NCBI GenBank assembly: GCA_037951165.1
Contig: JBBDHG010000126.1
Coordinates: forward strand, 2,648,001-2,712,000
Reading direction: 5' to 3'
From: Lophius americanus
Taxonomy: Eukaryota > Chordata > Actinopteri > Lophiiformes > Lophiidae
Length of the DNA stretch: 64,000 nucleotides
Part shown: positions 43,101-54,420 of the stretch, in pieces
How positions within the stretch are numbered: position 1 is the first letter of the stretch
Layout: the number at the start of each line of letters is the position of its first letter
The notes under the pieces: model-generated
The model's database searches: none
What the model saw: the letters and a program-made list of their open reading frames with translations, nothing else
What the model was told of the DNA's origin: nothing
Program-made: the position numbers and the translations under genes

Positions 43101-45924
43101 GAATCAGAAGCTCCACAAGCTCTTAACTTCTCATCTTAAACTTGAACTCCTCCATTTGAGCTTGGCAGTGGATTCAGGATTTCTTGAGTTTCCACATTAA
43201 GTGGGCCAACAGTTGTGTCTCAGCTGTCTAGGTCCGAAAAAAAGTTTAGAAATAACTGCAAAATATTTATTTCAGCCTGAGCTCTTTGTGAAGAATGAGA
43301 ATCAAAGTCAACACAGAAAATCAAACGGAATGGAATGTACACATGGTCTACTACTCAACATAAGGTCCACCTGAAATGTATATTGGATCTAAATTGTGCC
43401 GCTAAAAAGGTTGTAGATCCCTGCTTTAGAATTTCAGAGAGAATCTTTTTTTTAAAAGCAGCAGTGAGATGATGAGGATAGTGGTGCATGCATCGCTTTC
43501 TCTCCGTCCCCTCATTATCCCAACATCTTCCTGTGAAAAATTATCTTTCTGCACAAGAGTTTGCTCCTACGTTTAGTTCTTTTTAACAACAACAGAAAGA
43601 AAAACAATCCCTCAGAGCTTTCATATTTCTTCCACATCTTAATAACTGAGATGATTACGTTAATTAGTCAAAGGCTGCTGATAATAAAAATAAAACAATT
43701 ACAGCTTTCACACAAAGGGAAAAACATGCCGTTTTTGATGTCTGATTTGGATGTGGTGAATAAAAAGAGCGGGTGAAAAGGGTGAGATGGAGGGGTGGAG
43801 ACACTTACAACTCTACAGGGACAATTTTAGAAGAGATCACAATCAAACAAACAAAGTTTTACTTCTCTCTTCTATTCCCCATTCACTATATCTAAATATT
43901 TCATCCCTTCTACTCCTATATGGGCCCAAAAGCCGACAACAAAGCCTGAATTTAATTTCTACGTTATTTGAAAGTCCTAATGTCTGTTTTCTCAGAAGCT
44001 TATTGGAATATGGAAATTCCTCTCTAGTAGCCACATACCTCCCAATATTGGATCATGAAGTCTATGTTTACCAATTGAAAAAATTTGTAAATGTGTTAAA
44101 AGAATCTAGAGATATGTGTGTAGGTTTTTTTTTCCTGAATGCGAGTTTAATTTAACTCTGAGTCAGTTACCGTGGTAACTTAATCTGTGAACCTAACCTG
44201 TCGGCTGTCAGGTTTAATTCAACAAAGCCTGAGGTGGTTCCTGACTCTTCCTCCATCTGGTCCTGAAGCAGAGCTGTCAAACGTGGATGTCTATGTTAGG
44301 AGAGGACTGAGAGACTCAGATTTAACCTGCTTTCTTATTTGAATGACATTCTTCAGATGTAAATATCAAACATCTCGCACTCTGGTCGTCTCTCACATCA
44401 CAGAGAAGTATTTGTGTTGGTCTCTGTGTTGTTGTTTTTTCTTTTTCTTTTTGATCAAATGAAAGCTGAATGTTGATATTAAAGCAATCGAAAAAATATC
44501 CACAGACCAAATTTATAAATATGTTTAAAACCAGAGTGAAATATGATGATGAACATATCTGTCGTCATCATGCCGTTAAGTTTATTCGGGTCAGGGGTCA
44601 ATGGCGGCAGCGGTACACACAAGATATTCCATATGTTACCTAACCCTCTACGGCTCATCCTGGGGTTGGATCCTAAAGCGTTCCCTGATGAGTTATAAAA
44701 TTCTGTGTCAACCCAGGATTAATTCTGTATTGTATTTTATTTTCAGCTGCATAGGTGGCCATAAATTCAAATAAAAATCTGTTCTCTATCATTCACAACA
44801 TTCACTCAGGCAGCAATTTTCTCCAATGCCAGATTCCTCTCTTTCTCTTTTCGGTCTTTCTGAATATGATCTCATGAGCCGGTTAATACTTCCAACTCAA
44901 ACTGCGAGAAGTTCTGCGACCATAGGATCTCACTGGTTCCCATGGCAAATAACGTTGTTGATGATGGTTTTAGGTCATCCTCGTGCACTAGTTTAACTAA
45001 GAGTTAACAAAGTACTCTCATCTCAGGTTTGATCAAACCAGACCTAAGCGATAAACTCAGAGTTGGATAAATACGCTTTTATGAAATAAACCTCTCTTGA
45101 CACATCAAACCGATTTGTCTATAAATGTACCATGTTCACATCTATCTATTTATTTACTTATTGAACCTGTACTGTGATGGAACCTCAGCATTGAATATGA
45201 AGGAGTCTATCATTCTCCGCCTGCTGCATAATCTGCATTTTATTCATTATTTAGTTAGCTGGACAAGAATGTATGAGTGCGTAAGACAGTGTAAAGAAAA
45301 GAAGTGACAAAAGACGCTGGGGGATGATGGGACAAACGAGCGGGAGTGGGAGAGAACTACCACAATAATAGCATCAGTGACAATGACAACAGCAACAACA
45401 ACAATAATCAAAGCAGTTATACACAATAGATATACAATGACATCAACTATGTGCAGATTTCAAGATTTGTCTGGTCCACTCACACATTTAGAGATCTATC
45501 TAGACTTGCACATTTGCAGATTCATGTGCAGGTTCACAAATTTCACTACGCAATACTATTTTTTTGTAACATTTACGAATCTGATAAACCAGTCTGGTGC
45601 GTCTCAACCCACACTGGCAAATCGTTTTGCCACAATAATGACCATCATCTCTAGGAAATGAAAGGGGAAGGAAAAGGAAGTTACATTAAGATAACTTGCA
45701 TATGTGCACAAACTTTGTTATATCCCAAATGTACCTTTACAGATGTATCAAAAAAGCTATTTTCTAGATACATGCATTTTTATAACCACATTTATCAAAG
45801 CCGTCTTTCGGGGGGTTTTTTGTTAGAAAGGTTTTGTAAAAATGTGTGGGATAATATTTCGAAAGATTAGAGCCTTCGGAATATTTCATACATTATAAAA
45901 AACAAGGTCGACTTTCTGCTGATT
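43101..45924. other. Unassigned stretch
   Basis: The largest frame is 122 codons (plus, 43787-44155), leucine-rich, with no recognised domain. ACAACAACAATAAT-type simple sequence lies at 45385-45410. No repeat family recognised. Confidence 0.45.
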
Positions 45925-46035
45925 TTCACATACAGGCGGAGTTCATAAAATTTAGTTACATCTAGTGGTGAGGTTCCAGATTGCAACCTTTATTACAACT
46001 TAGCTCACATCTCCCCATTGAAGAATCTATGGTGG
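45925..46035 (+). repeat. Dispersed noncoding teleost repeat fragment
   Basis: ACATCTAGTGGTGAGGTTCC, AGATTGCAACC and TCTATGGTGGCC follow the order of a short repeat that is common in fish DNA. Confidence 0.45.
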
Positions 46036-47127
46036 CCAAGTCAAGTCAAACCAAGTGATGGCTTGCCGATGCGAAGCAAGCACTCTTAACAGCAGCTGGC
46101 CAAAGCCAATGATGTGTCCATCGAAGAGAATCTCATGGGCTTTATGCGTATACCCTACCAGTTTACCTCTCAATGGTTGCATGAGTTCGGTCTCTATGCT
46201 TTCTCAACTTTGAGGGATACGTTTCATGCCCCATTGCTTTTCTCCTGTTAAATAATAAGTATGATCCTCCATTTGTGAAATTATGGGATGAGAGTTGCAT
46301 TGAGAGATCTCACAAGTTAAAAATAATAAGCCAGTAGAAGTTTAATCATTACCGGTTTCTTCTTCTTCTTCATTGGTTTTTACAAGTAAGGTGTTTCATT
46401 GTTAGCCTTTTCTCACTTTAACCTAAAAGTGTCAGAGGTCCTTTCCAGAGCAGGTAATCCGTTTCTTCCTACAAATAGAGAAGCTGAAGATTACTGACTC
46501 CCTACGAGAGGACCTTCCCTCCTGGAGACTAATACTAAACTATGTTGATATAAAAATTCTCATTGTAAGAAGATGAAACACTCATAAAATCATATTCTGT
46601 TATATACACTGTTTTCTTTTAAATGATGAAAACCTTTAGCCACATTTCATGTCAGATGATAAAACAGTCCACACTGTTTTGTTTTCTCAACTTAAATGAA
46701 AATTCTTATATAATATATTTTTTATTCAGTCTCCCTCCTCCTCTATGATGGGCTCTGATCAGTGGGCCGAGGTGAAGCCCTTCTCGCTTATCAGCAAAGG
46801 CCAGCATGTAATATAAATTGGGATTATGTACACTTGCACCCACACATACATAATCACTGAAAAGAGAATGGGAAAAAAAGTGCAGGTATAGGTGAGAATG
46901 AAATACCGTGGGATCAAATCAGCTCTGTGTGCTGCATCATAATGCTGCTTATGAAATACTGTGTGATAACTTCTCAGATGGTTTGGAGCGTTGCAGTGAA
47001 TACTACCGACATCTCCTAATGTGAGTGGACTATATACTGTATTTCATTTGTACTTTCTTCAAGCCCATCCATAACCATGCAATTTCACTCACTTCTCCAG
47101 ACGTCAATGTGGCAGAAAGGTAATAAT
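46036..47127. other. Unassigned stretch
   Basis: No frame above 60 codons and no repeat signature. 46700-47080 looks like unique noncoding DNA. Confidence 0.4.
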
Positions 47128-47165
47128 AATAATAATAATACATTTAATTTATAATGCACGTAAGT
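47128..47165 (-). repeat. L2-type tail scrap
   Basis: AATAATAATAATAATAATAC followed by ATTTAATTTATAATGCA: the antisense of an L2 3' end as at 10580. Confidence 0.6.
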
Positions 47166-47493
47166 AGGGTCAAGGTTCAGGCCAGCTGTGAAATATAGGT
47201 AGTTGCTCCATGTACTGAATGCATGTCCAGAATACATCTCCAGGTCTGTGTGAACCAACTGGCGTTGTACACATGGGTTAGGAGAAGAGACATGGGCATC
47301 TCCTCAGAGCTTAACATCTATTTTGCATTCATGCAGCGCCCCTTAAAGACCGCTGTGATTATTATTATAAACATTATTTATAACTTCAGTATTCATTAAT
47401 GACCTCGAGAACACAAGTTTCAGTTTTACGTTGGCACATCAAATGAAAAAACACTATTTGTACCCGAGTACAACTAGCATCGACTACTACATA
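47166..47493. other. Unassigned stretch
   Basis: No coding or repeat signal recognised. Confidence 0.4.
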
Positions 47494-47801
47494 TGGTGAA
47501 ACAGTCCAGTTTCATCGTCCAGGTTTATACCGTTGACCGTCCAGGTTCTTATGGTGAAACTGTCCAGGTTCATACAGTGAGACATTCCAGGCTAATCGTC
47601 CAGGTTTATACCGTTGAACAGTCCAGGTTCATATGGTGAAACAGTCCAGGTTCATCATCCAGGTTTATACCTTTGAAACAGTCCATGTTTATATAGTGAA
47701 ACAGTCCAGATTCATATGGTATAACAGTCGCAGTTCATATGGTATAACAGTCGCAGTTCATTCAGTGAAACAGTCCAGGTTCACAGGGTGAAACAGTCCA
47801 C
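47494..47801. repeat. 23-bp minisatellite with a 13-bp short variant
   Basis: The unit is close to GTCCAGGTTCATATGGTGAA plus ACA. Starts at 47504, 47517, 47539, 47562, 47585, 47598, 47621, 47644, 47657, 47681, 47704, 47727, 47750, 47773 and 47796 give spacings of 22-24 bp, with three 13-bp steps (47504, 47585 and 47644). Confidence 0.9.
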
Positions 47802-47814
47802 ATTTCCATCTGCT

Positions 47815-48206
47815 TCCTTTTTATTATCTTTCGTATTCTGTCTTATCCTCATCCGATGCTTCTAGCCCTGTTGCCTTTCAACCGGGTTTCTTGGACACAC
47901 AATATCAACCTTACTTCTCTCCATAATATCAGCTATCTCTCTATCCTTACCTGTCATCGTGCCATCATTTACAGTCTCCACTCTTACTCCCACACCCCAG
48001 CTTCTCCTCATCTTTTCCTGTCTCCAGGCATATCTCTACCCGCTCATTCTTCTATTTTGGCAACCAACAGCAGCAGTTCAGTCTCCTGGCTAACAGAACC
48101 AGTGGTGGTACTTGTCACCCCAGGCCCTCACCAATCTGGTTTGGAAATCAGTTCAGTCTTTCAGATACTGATTTGGCATAAGTTTTACACCAGATGCCCT
48201 TTTTGA
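47815..48206 (-). pseudogene. RTE-type LINE, N-terminal endonuclease fragment
   Basis: On the minus strand the sequence reads, near 47980-47850, GTMTGKDREIADIMERSKVD followed by IVCVQETRLKGNRARSIG. This matches the start of the apurinic-type endonuclease domain of RTE-type LINEs (GTMTGKGRELADMM, then D-LCVQETRWKG), including the VQET glutamate that coordinates metal. Upstream on the minus strand (48200-48000) lies the presumed 5' region, including CATCTGGTGTAAAACTTATG. The remaining endonuclease and the reverse transcriptase are missing on this side. The frame carries no clear start and is broken. The plus-strand frame here (47856-48206, 116 codons) is the antisense shadow. Confidence 0.65.
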
Positions 48207-48639
48207 GATTGACACCGGGAGCTGCTTGGAGCCATTTTGCAACGATCCTTCTTGTATCAATTTTCGATTATTTTTCTGCATGTCTAACCTCTCTTACAAC
48301 TTCCTGTTTCTCAGAAATTTGCCTTAGCAATATCATTGGACAGAAACATTCTTCCCTACTCTGCATCTGCAACCTCTCATGGCCTTCTTCACCAAATTGG
48401 AAATCTTGGGGTGAACGAAGCATGTGTTGTTTATGAACATATAACACTATGAAATTAGCTGTTATTTTTGACCAGCTCCTAGATAGTTCCGGAAAACTTT
48501 ACACCTTGACCCAGTTCAGACCACAGCAGCCCTCAACCAGACTTCCCTCTCTATTAAGCTAGCCCGAAGAGAGCTCACTATTGTTGGAGTCCAATCATGC
48601 ATCTCCATGCAGTGACCACCAGTGAAGCACAACACATGC
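48207..48639. other. Unassigned spacer between two RTE pieces
   Basis: No recognisable LINE blocks. The 80-codon frame at 48194-48436 has no domain. Confidence 0.4.
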
Positions 48640-49215
48640 CATACAATGAGCACAATGACAGAAGAGTAGCAGCCAGAGTGAAGGGAAAGTTGTACAAGAT
48701 GGTTGGTTTAGATGGCGGCACCGAAATAAAGACAGGATGCAGAGCTGAAGAAGAAAGAAAAGAATCCTTTATTAGTCACATAGAGTCATACACAGTACAA
48801 CATAGTGAAATTATTTCTCTGCATTTGTCCCATCCCTGAGGGAGCAGTGGGCAGCCCCTTGCGGAGTGCCCGGGGAGCTAAGGATTCAGGGTCTTGCTCA
48901 AGGACCCTACGACAAGTAGACCCTGGTGGGTTTCAAACCGGCTACCTTCCGATCATCTGATTGGGAGAGGGCCGCTCTACCCACTGAGCCACAGCCGCAC
49001 CAAGATGTTCTTTGGGAGTGATGATGATGGAAAAGGAGGGATAGTTGATCTATCGGTAGAAGGATGCTTGAGATGGTGCTGCGACACCGGAGAAAAAGGG
49101 GTTAGACCGAATAGGTGGTTTGTGAATGTGCTGAAAGAGGACATGCAGTTGGTTGGCCTGACGGAGGAAGCAGCAAAGGATGGGGAAAGATGGAAACAGA
49201 TGATCTGCTGAGAAG
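48640..49215 (+). pseudogene. RTE-type LINE C-terminal region, split by a SINE
   Basis: Left part (48640-48750): the frame reads RRVAARVKGKLYKMV, then decays over a segment whose bases (AAGACAGGATGCAGAGCTG) encode a KRQ-AEL block in better copies. Right part (49002-49215): the bases AAGATGTTCTTTGGGAGTGA resume the next block, and the frame continues GVRPNRWFVNVLKEDMQLVG then LTEEAAKDGERWKQMI. That is the same C-terminal signature as in 8500-9440. The gap is the SINE at 48751-49001. About half the expected sequence between the right-hand blocks is deleted, so it is dead. Confidence 0.8.
48751..49001 (-). mobile_element. tRNA-derived SINE, nested in RTE sequence
   Basis: On the minus strand the head reads TGGCTCAGTGGGTAGAGC (A box, 48973-48990) and GGTTTGAAACCC (B box, near 48930-48941). 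Then comes TAGGGTCCTTGAGCAAGACC, a body rich in GGGCACTCCGCAAGGGG, and a 3' end with ATTTCACTATGTTGTACTGT, running through TGTGACTAATAAAGGATTC to a TTCTTTC tail. Both polymerase III boxes are intact. Possible target duplication AAGA on each side (48749-48752 and 49002-49005), too short to be firm. Confidence 0.85.
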
Positions 49216-49920
49216 ACGAAAGAAGAATATCACTCCTCCCTTTTTCTATGGCTCAAATATTCCCATCATTAACTCTAATGATTTAAACTTCACGGTCTGT
49301 TTGTTGAGTGAAAATTTTGATGTGTCCACCAGAAGCACAAAAAATACTCCAAATAAAACAAAACAGAGCCACATGTGGCCAGAGACTAAAGTTATTACAG
49401 GGCAGGAGGAGGAGCAGGAGGTAATAAATTGTTTTTGTTATCGCAGAATTTATCACCATGACTCACCCACACACCCACACATACTCAGCACATAGGCCAT
49501 CATTCTCAACGTATCGTCCGGTCTATCCATCTTTTCTTATATTACACTCAACTGACAATCTTCCACTGATAAGGAAGCTGTTTTTCCCAGAAAGAAATCC
49601 TCATACATCTCAGGAATAAGGAGTGTGTGTGGGGGAGAGAGAGAGAGCAGGGGAACATAATTAATGCTGGCATGAGTAAGAGAAGTCCTCTGTGAAACTA
49701 TGGTTGCCTTTAGAAAATGATATAAAAAGATTTTTCAAAATCTTTTTCCTATTACAAGTAAAACACAGATTATAATTATAACTAGGCTTCTCTAAATGCT
49801 TTTAATCAACAACTTATTTCGCTGCAGCTGTTTGCTTGATCCACAAGCAGGTTACAATTTTCAATTAAAGATGATGAAATCAACTTGAAGGCTTTAACCA
49901 GTTCTTTCCTCGATTCTCCT
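49216..49920. other. Unassigned stretch
   Basis: Contains a short GAGAGAGA tract near 49637. No coding or repeat family recognised. Confidence 0.4.
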
Positions 49921-50122
49921 GACATCATGGCATAGTGGTTAGTTCTATCACAGCAAGTAGACTACAGCTTCAAATGCATCTCTGTTTTAATGGACTTTCT
50001 GTGTACAGTTTGCATTCTTCCACATGTTAGTGTGCTTTCTCTCAAGCTTCCTCCTGTAGTCCAAAAAATCAACATAGGCTCCAGACTCTAGCAGATGGAA
50101 CAAAATTAATGAATGATTTTGT
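49921..50122 (+). mobile_element. tRNA-derived SINE, internally deleted
   Basis: The head reads ATGGCATAGTGGTTAG (A box), then TCTATCACAGCAAGTAGACT. The B box has decayed (CTTCAAATGC). The body has TGTGTACAGTTTGCATTCTT and CTTCCTCCTGTAGTCCAAAA, then jumps to the 3' end AGGCTCCAGACTCTAGCAGA and AATGAATGATTT. This family is frequent in teleosts. 3' ends of the same family are at 55351-55518 and 61082-61180. Confidence 0.75.
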
Positions 50123-50329
50123 AAGGGCCTGAGAGGAATCAGACAAACTATATTTGTTCAGTTGCCTCACAATCCTCTCAAGACCCTGATTCCAGAATAA
50201 ATAAATTGGAATTAATTAAATTATTTCCAGCCCTGTTCAATAACACCATCACTTAATTAAAATTTAGACTCATAGACTCGAGTCTCGTAGGACTCACCAG
50301 TAGCAGATTATGCCAAATTCAACCGAAAT

Positions 50330-50606
50330 TCCAGAAGGTGATTGAAATCTGTGAAGGGTATAAAGGCTGTTTAAGAGTGGGCCAAAATGCCTCCGAAGTT
50401 ATGTCAGATACTGATCTCCAGGTCACAGAAGTGATTGGCTGCTGCTGAGGATGGAACACCTAAATACAGGGTTCTGGGGGGCAATACCTTCTCACACTGG
50501 TCATTTTGGCATTTTGGTGTTAAAGAATATGCTTCCCACAATAGTATTAGATAAACTCCAGTAAAAAAAAAAGCTGGAGGGGCTCAAATACTTTTTCACA
50601 GTACTG
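50330..50606. mobile_element. Tc1-like transposon end
   Basis: It contains AAATTCCAGAAGGTGATTGA, AAAGGCTGTTTAAGAGTGGG, TCATTTTGGCATTTTGGTGT and TAAAGAATATGCTTCCCACA. It ends in GGGGCTCAAATACTTTTTCA followed by CAGTACTG, which reads as a Tc1-type terminal inverted repeat in the right-hand orientation. No matching left TIR or transposase block is seen nearby. Confidence 0.6.
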
Positions 50607-51971
50607 GTGTGGCTCATCATCAACACATAAACTTGAGGGGTAAATACATTTCTTCATGCTGGTGAGTTACAACTTCTGGTTACTCTAAACCTGTTTTTGC
50701 TGTTTACTCAGCTTTCTTCTTGTTTCATTTTAAATTCAGGTTGAAGATCTGACACTATACACAGGAGACACACAAAAATAAATACATAACGAGATGTGGT
50801 CCAAAACTTCACAGTATCTAGCCATGCCAGGCATTTTAATAAGCTACAACGATGGGAGCTGGTTATTTTAGTTAGGGATAAAAGCCAGATATACAGTCTT
50901 CACAAATAAAATAAAAATAGACATTTCCGAAAACTGACTCCTTGGACACTGTCCCTCTTCAAAGAGTCCAAACCCTCACCCTTGTAATAGACTTTCCTGA
51001 AATGATCCACCTGATGAATCCTTGGAATGATGCCTGGCAGTTCAGAATGAGCTCCCCGTGGGTCCAAATCCTTGGACAAAACCAATCCTGTGAGGTAAGC
51101 AAATGACCCTGGTCACATTTGGGTCAGGTAGTTGGGTAAATAAGTTGTACATACTTTAAAAATCATTAGTAAGTTACTATAACTCTTTAAAGTATCAGAC
51201 ACCTGACAAATGCCAAATAGTGTCAGGCTCATCTATCTGTACAGCTAACTTGATATTGCCAATTGTTAATAACCCTTATGGAAAAATTGACAGCTATGTT
51301 ATAAGCTGTTTTTTTTTTTTTTAATAATTACTTCCAAAGTATTAACAACCTCATTTTTAACCCAATAACAAACCATTTATAAATTATTTATAAAGGTGGC
51401 CTTATTGTAAAGTGGCAACAAATTCTCCTACTGAAATTTTCGAAATGTCCTACATGATAAGCAGGAATCCACGAAGACTTCCAAGGATCCTGTAATTTTA
51501 TCCTTCTGTTTAAGTTTAATTTCACCTTGTCGGACTTAAATTGCATCTCATGTCCTTAAAAAATAAAATACTGCATTCAGTTTGCAGTGCCTGGACTGGA
51601 GGGAGACGAGGCAAGGAATCTGAGAGAAGCTTAGGACAGTCCAGTGGATGAGCTGCACCTCCAGGTATGTGCACTTCAAAATCATTAGCATCAAATGTTA
51701 AACTAAGGGCATTCATGGTGCTAAGCCAGTGGTCCAGTGTTACGATGACAATGTTGGACATGTCAAAATACACACAAATACACAAGTCTGCAGGTCAAAA
51801 TGAACTGCCTCTGAAGAAAGAGATGGGTAAAAGAACATGTATTACTTATCACGCTCAGAGAGACATAATGTCAGTCATCGAAGCAAAACAAACAATACTC
51901 ACTGAGAGGGCATCTTTCATTGTCTTCACTGCACTACCATTATCTTCTAGGGTTGTAAGATAAAACCAGTA
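50607..51971. other. Unassigned stretch
   Basis: A T run lies at 51310-51322. Frames of 60-100 codons (for example 51667-51963) show no domains. No repeat family recognised. Confidence 0.45.
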
Positions 51972-52615
51972 CAGTGGTACCTCCGTTTACTATCTTAATT
52001 TGATCCGAGACCTTGCTCGTAAACCGAAAAACGAAACGAATTTCCCCATTCAAGTGAATGAAAATCCCATTAGTTTGTTCCGTATCCCAAAAATATTCAT
52101 ATAAAAATAATTTCCCATGTTATTTTATACAGAGAAAAAGTAATTTTACTAACAAATAGCAATGATTAATGATATAAAGCCTCACTTACGGCAGATTCTA
52201 GCTCACGTAACTTTGTCTCACTCGATTCCTTTAAAACGTAAGCGGGCACGAGCGCGCCGATACTATTCTGCGAGTGTATGACGCTAACTGAGAGCGAGCA
52301 CAAGGATGGCTGACCTGAGATCCATTTGTTTTCGCTCTACTCTTGGGGCCGGACAAAGCCCAAGCTTGTGTCTTCCACTTGTTCAAACAGGATGCTCGGG
52401 AACCAAAGCAGAGCACTCGTATGCCAAGCAAGTTTCATAAAAGATACATGTTCTCACTCGTATCGAGAAAAATATGTGATACGAGCAAAAAAAACGCTCG
52501 TAAATTAGATCACCGCTCGTAAAGCAAGGCACAATTTTTGAAGAATCTTTGCTAAAACTTTTTGCTAAATCAAAATACTCTTAAAGCAAGGCACTCTTAA
52601 ACCGAGCTACCACTG
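51972..52615. mobile_element. 644-bp MITE-like element with CAGTGGTA termini
   Basis: The left end CAGTGGTACCTCCGTTTA and the right end (minus strand CAGTGGTAGCTCGGTTTA) match at 16 of 18 positions. The left end is preceded by TA; the right is followed by AA, so a TA target duplication would need one mutation. Inner repeats such as CTCGTAAA and AAAGCAAGGCAC occur near the right end. CAGTGGTACCTC-type termini are familiar from nonautonomous TA-targeting vertebrate transposons. No transposase is encoded; frames here (52231-52508) are chance. Confidence 0.75.
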
Positions 52616-54025
52616 AATATCGGTTTTTACTGGTTGAACTTGGGAGGGAATACATACGGTATGTTTTAAGAGAACTGGTACCTTTGGAAAACTGTGATAA
52701 ACTTTGGACCCTAAGTCTCGCTTTTGTTATCCCAATTTGTCCTGCAAGTAATACATCCCTGTATCCTGATTAAGATGCTGAATTTTTACCGGACTTTACT
52801 GAATGTCACATTTTGGTTAAAAAGGTTCATTAGGGTGGTACAGTTGATGAAAACATGGCAGTCCGCAAAAGTTTAAAGCTACTGCGTGCCAACAGCACTG
52901 AGTTGCCTGAAAAAGGTTGTCAGTCATTGATATCTGAAGTAAAGGCACAGGAGTGGAGGAAGGGATACCCTGGAGGGAAACAACAATGAAATTCATCAAA
53001 GACAAAGAACCTGGAGAATTAAGATGGAGGATGAAAATTTCGGATCTTCATACTTACCTTGACATTGTTGAATTTGGAGATCTGATGACTGGACAACAAA
53101 TACCTGACACCAAACAGGACAGCGTTCTCTTGAGAATGTATAAGGAGGCATGTAGGACGAGGCCAAGATAGAAGTTATCATAGGTCTCAAGTTAATGAAT
53201 ATAATAATAAATATAACATGTTAAAAAAAACATCTATGATGTGATATTGTTGAGTAGAATAAAATCGTACTATGCATGTGGCTATTAGCCAACTAAAACT
53301 GTTAAAGCATTATTTTACTTGAAAAAAGATCATAAACAATTTTTGTGCTGATAGTCTGATGACAAATGTGCAAATGTGCAAATGCTACTATTGAGACTGA
53401 AGAAGATAATGACTCTCTAAGTCATATTCAAGTAAGAATATTTTCTTTTTGTTAAATCAAAGCATAACAATCATCATTGTTCCTTTTGACCATTCAATCA
53501 CAAATAATTATGACAAGAAAATGTAAATAATAAATACATAATGTTTTTTTTTTTTTTCATAAATGAAAAACACTGTGTTCTGAACATAGCCCACAAACTA
53601 TTTCATATACTATTTACTTATCAGACATGGCTGCCTAACCGTTGGTCCGATTATAGAAGCAGTATTTTGAGCCCCTCTGTAGAAACCGTGACTCAAACTC
53701 CGGTAGTTTAAATTATCCAAAATTCCTAAACAGTCATGGCTTCACTAGACTGTCCTCTTCTTTCTATTAAGCGAAGCCATCCATGGAGGCCGCTGCCAAA
53801 TCAGATGGTGATCCATATGTAACATCAATGAAAGAGGTTGTGGAAGCTGCAAGTCTTGGAAGTGTTGCTCTTGTTGTCTGTGTCAATTTTGCTAATGTGT
53901 AAAAGCATTGCAAAATTGAAAGGCAGTTCTTCAATTGTGTCATAATGCTCGAAAACACATTGCTGTACTAGTACGCTGCAGGACAATGACAGAATATGGG
54001 CAATATACCTGAATAGGGCATTATT

Positions 54026-54028
<3 letters not shown>
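52616..54028. other. Unassigned stretch
   Basis: A 72-codon frame at 52953-53171 is charged and has no recognised domain. A T run lies at 53545-53558. No repeat family recognised. Confidence 0.45.

Positions 54029-54065
<37 letters not shown>
54029..54065. repeat. (GA)n microsatellite
   Basis: Thirty-seven bases of GA dinucleotide repeat. Confidence 0.97.
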
Positions 54066-54066
<1 letters not shown>

Positions 54067-54109
54067 CCTTGGGGAGTCTGCTACTGTAAAAGCTGTGATT
54101 TATTCTGCC

Positions 54110-54420
54110 ATCATCTCAGTAGATATATGATCCGAGCCCCAGCCCAGCCTGTCACACCACATACATATTGAGTGGCCCACAAGAATAGGGAGGGCTTGAT
54201 TTATTATACAGCTATTTATTACACTGGGTGGGAGCCAAAGAGAGAAAAACACATGAAAACAGCCCGAGATTAAATTTCCAAGTCTATATATTACATCAGA
54301 TCAGATCTAGTGATAGCTGTAACAGGCAAAATAAATCAGAGCTAATCTGTTTCTTCCCGTTTCACGGAAGAGTTTGAACCTGTTCTTAACCATATGGAGG
54401 ATGAAAATGAAGAGAGATCA
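54110..54420. promoter_or_regulatory. Possible conserved noncoding block
   Basis: Not repeat-like, no open frame. TTTATTATACAGCTATTTATTA and similar A/T-core motifs are mixed with GC-balanced sequence, as in many fish enhancers. This is composition-based suspicion only. Confidence 0.15.

Noticed and set aside
43787..44155. 122-codon leucine-rich frame as a gene
   Set aside because: No motif, no neighbour evidence, and an overlapping minus-strand frame of 63 codons. Treated as chance.
47494..47801. CRISPR array
   Set aside because: The regularly spaced repeats are contiguous without unique spacers, and the surrounding sequence is vertebrate. This is a minisatellite.
47856..48206. 116-codon plus-strand frame
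   Set aside because: Antisense shadow of the RTE endonuclease piece.
52953..53171. Short charged protein gene
   Set aside because: 72 codons with no domain and an overlapping antisense frame.
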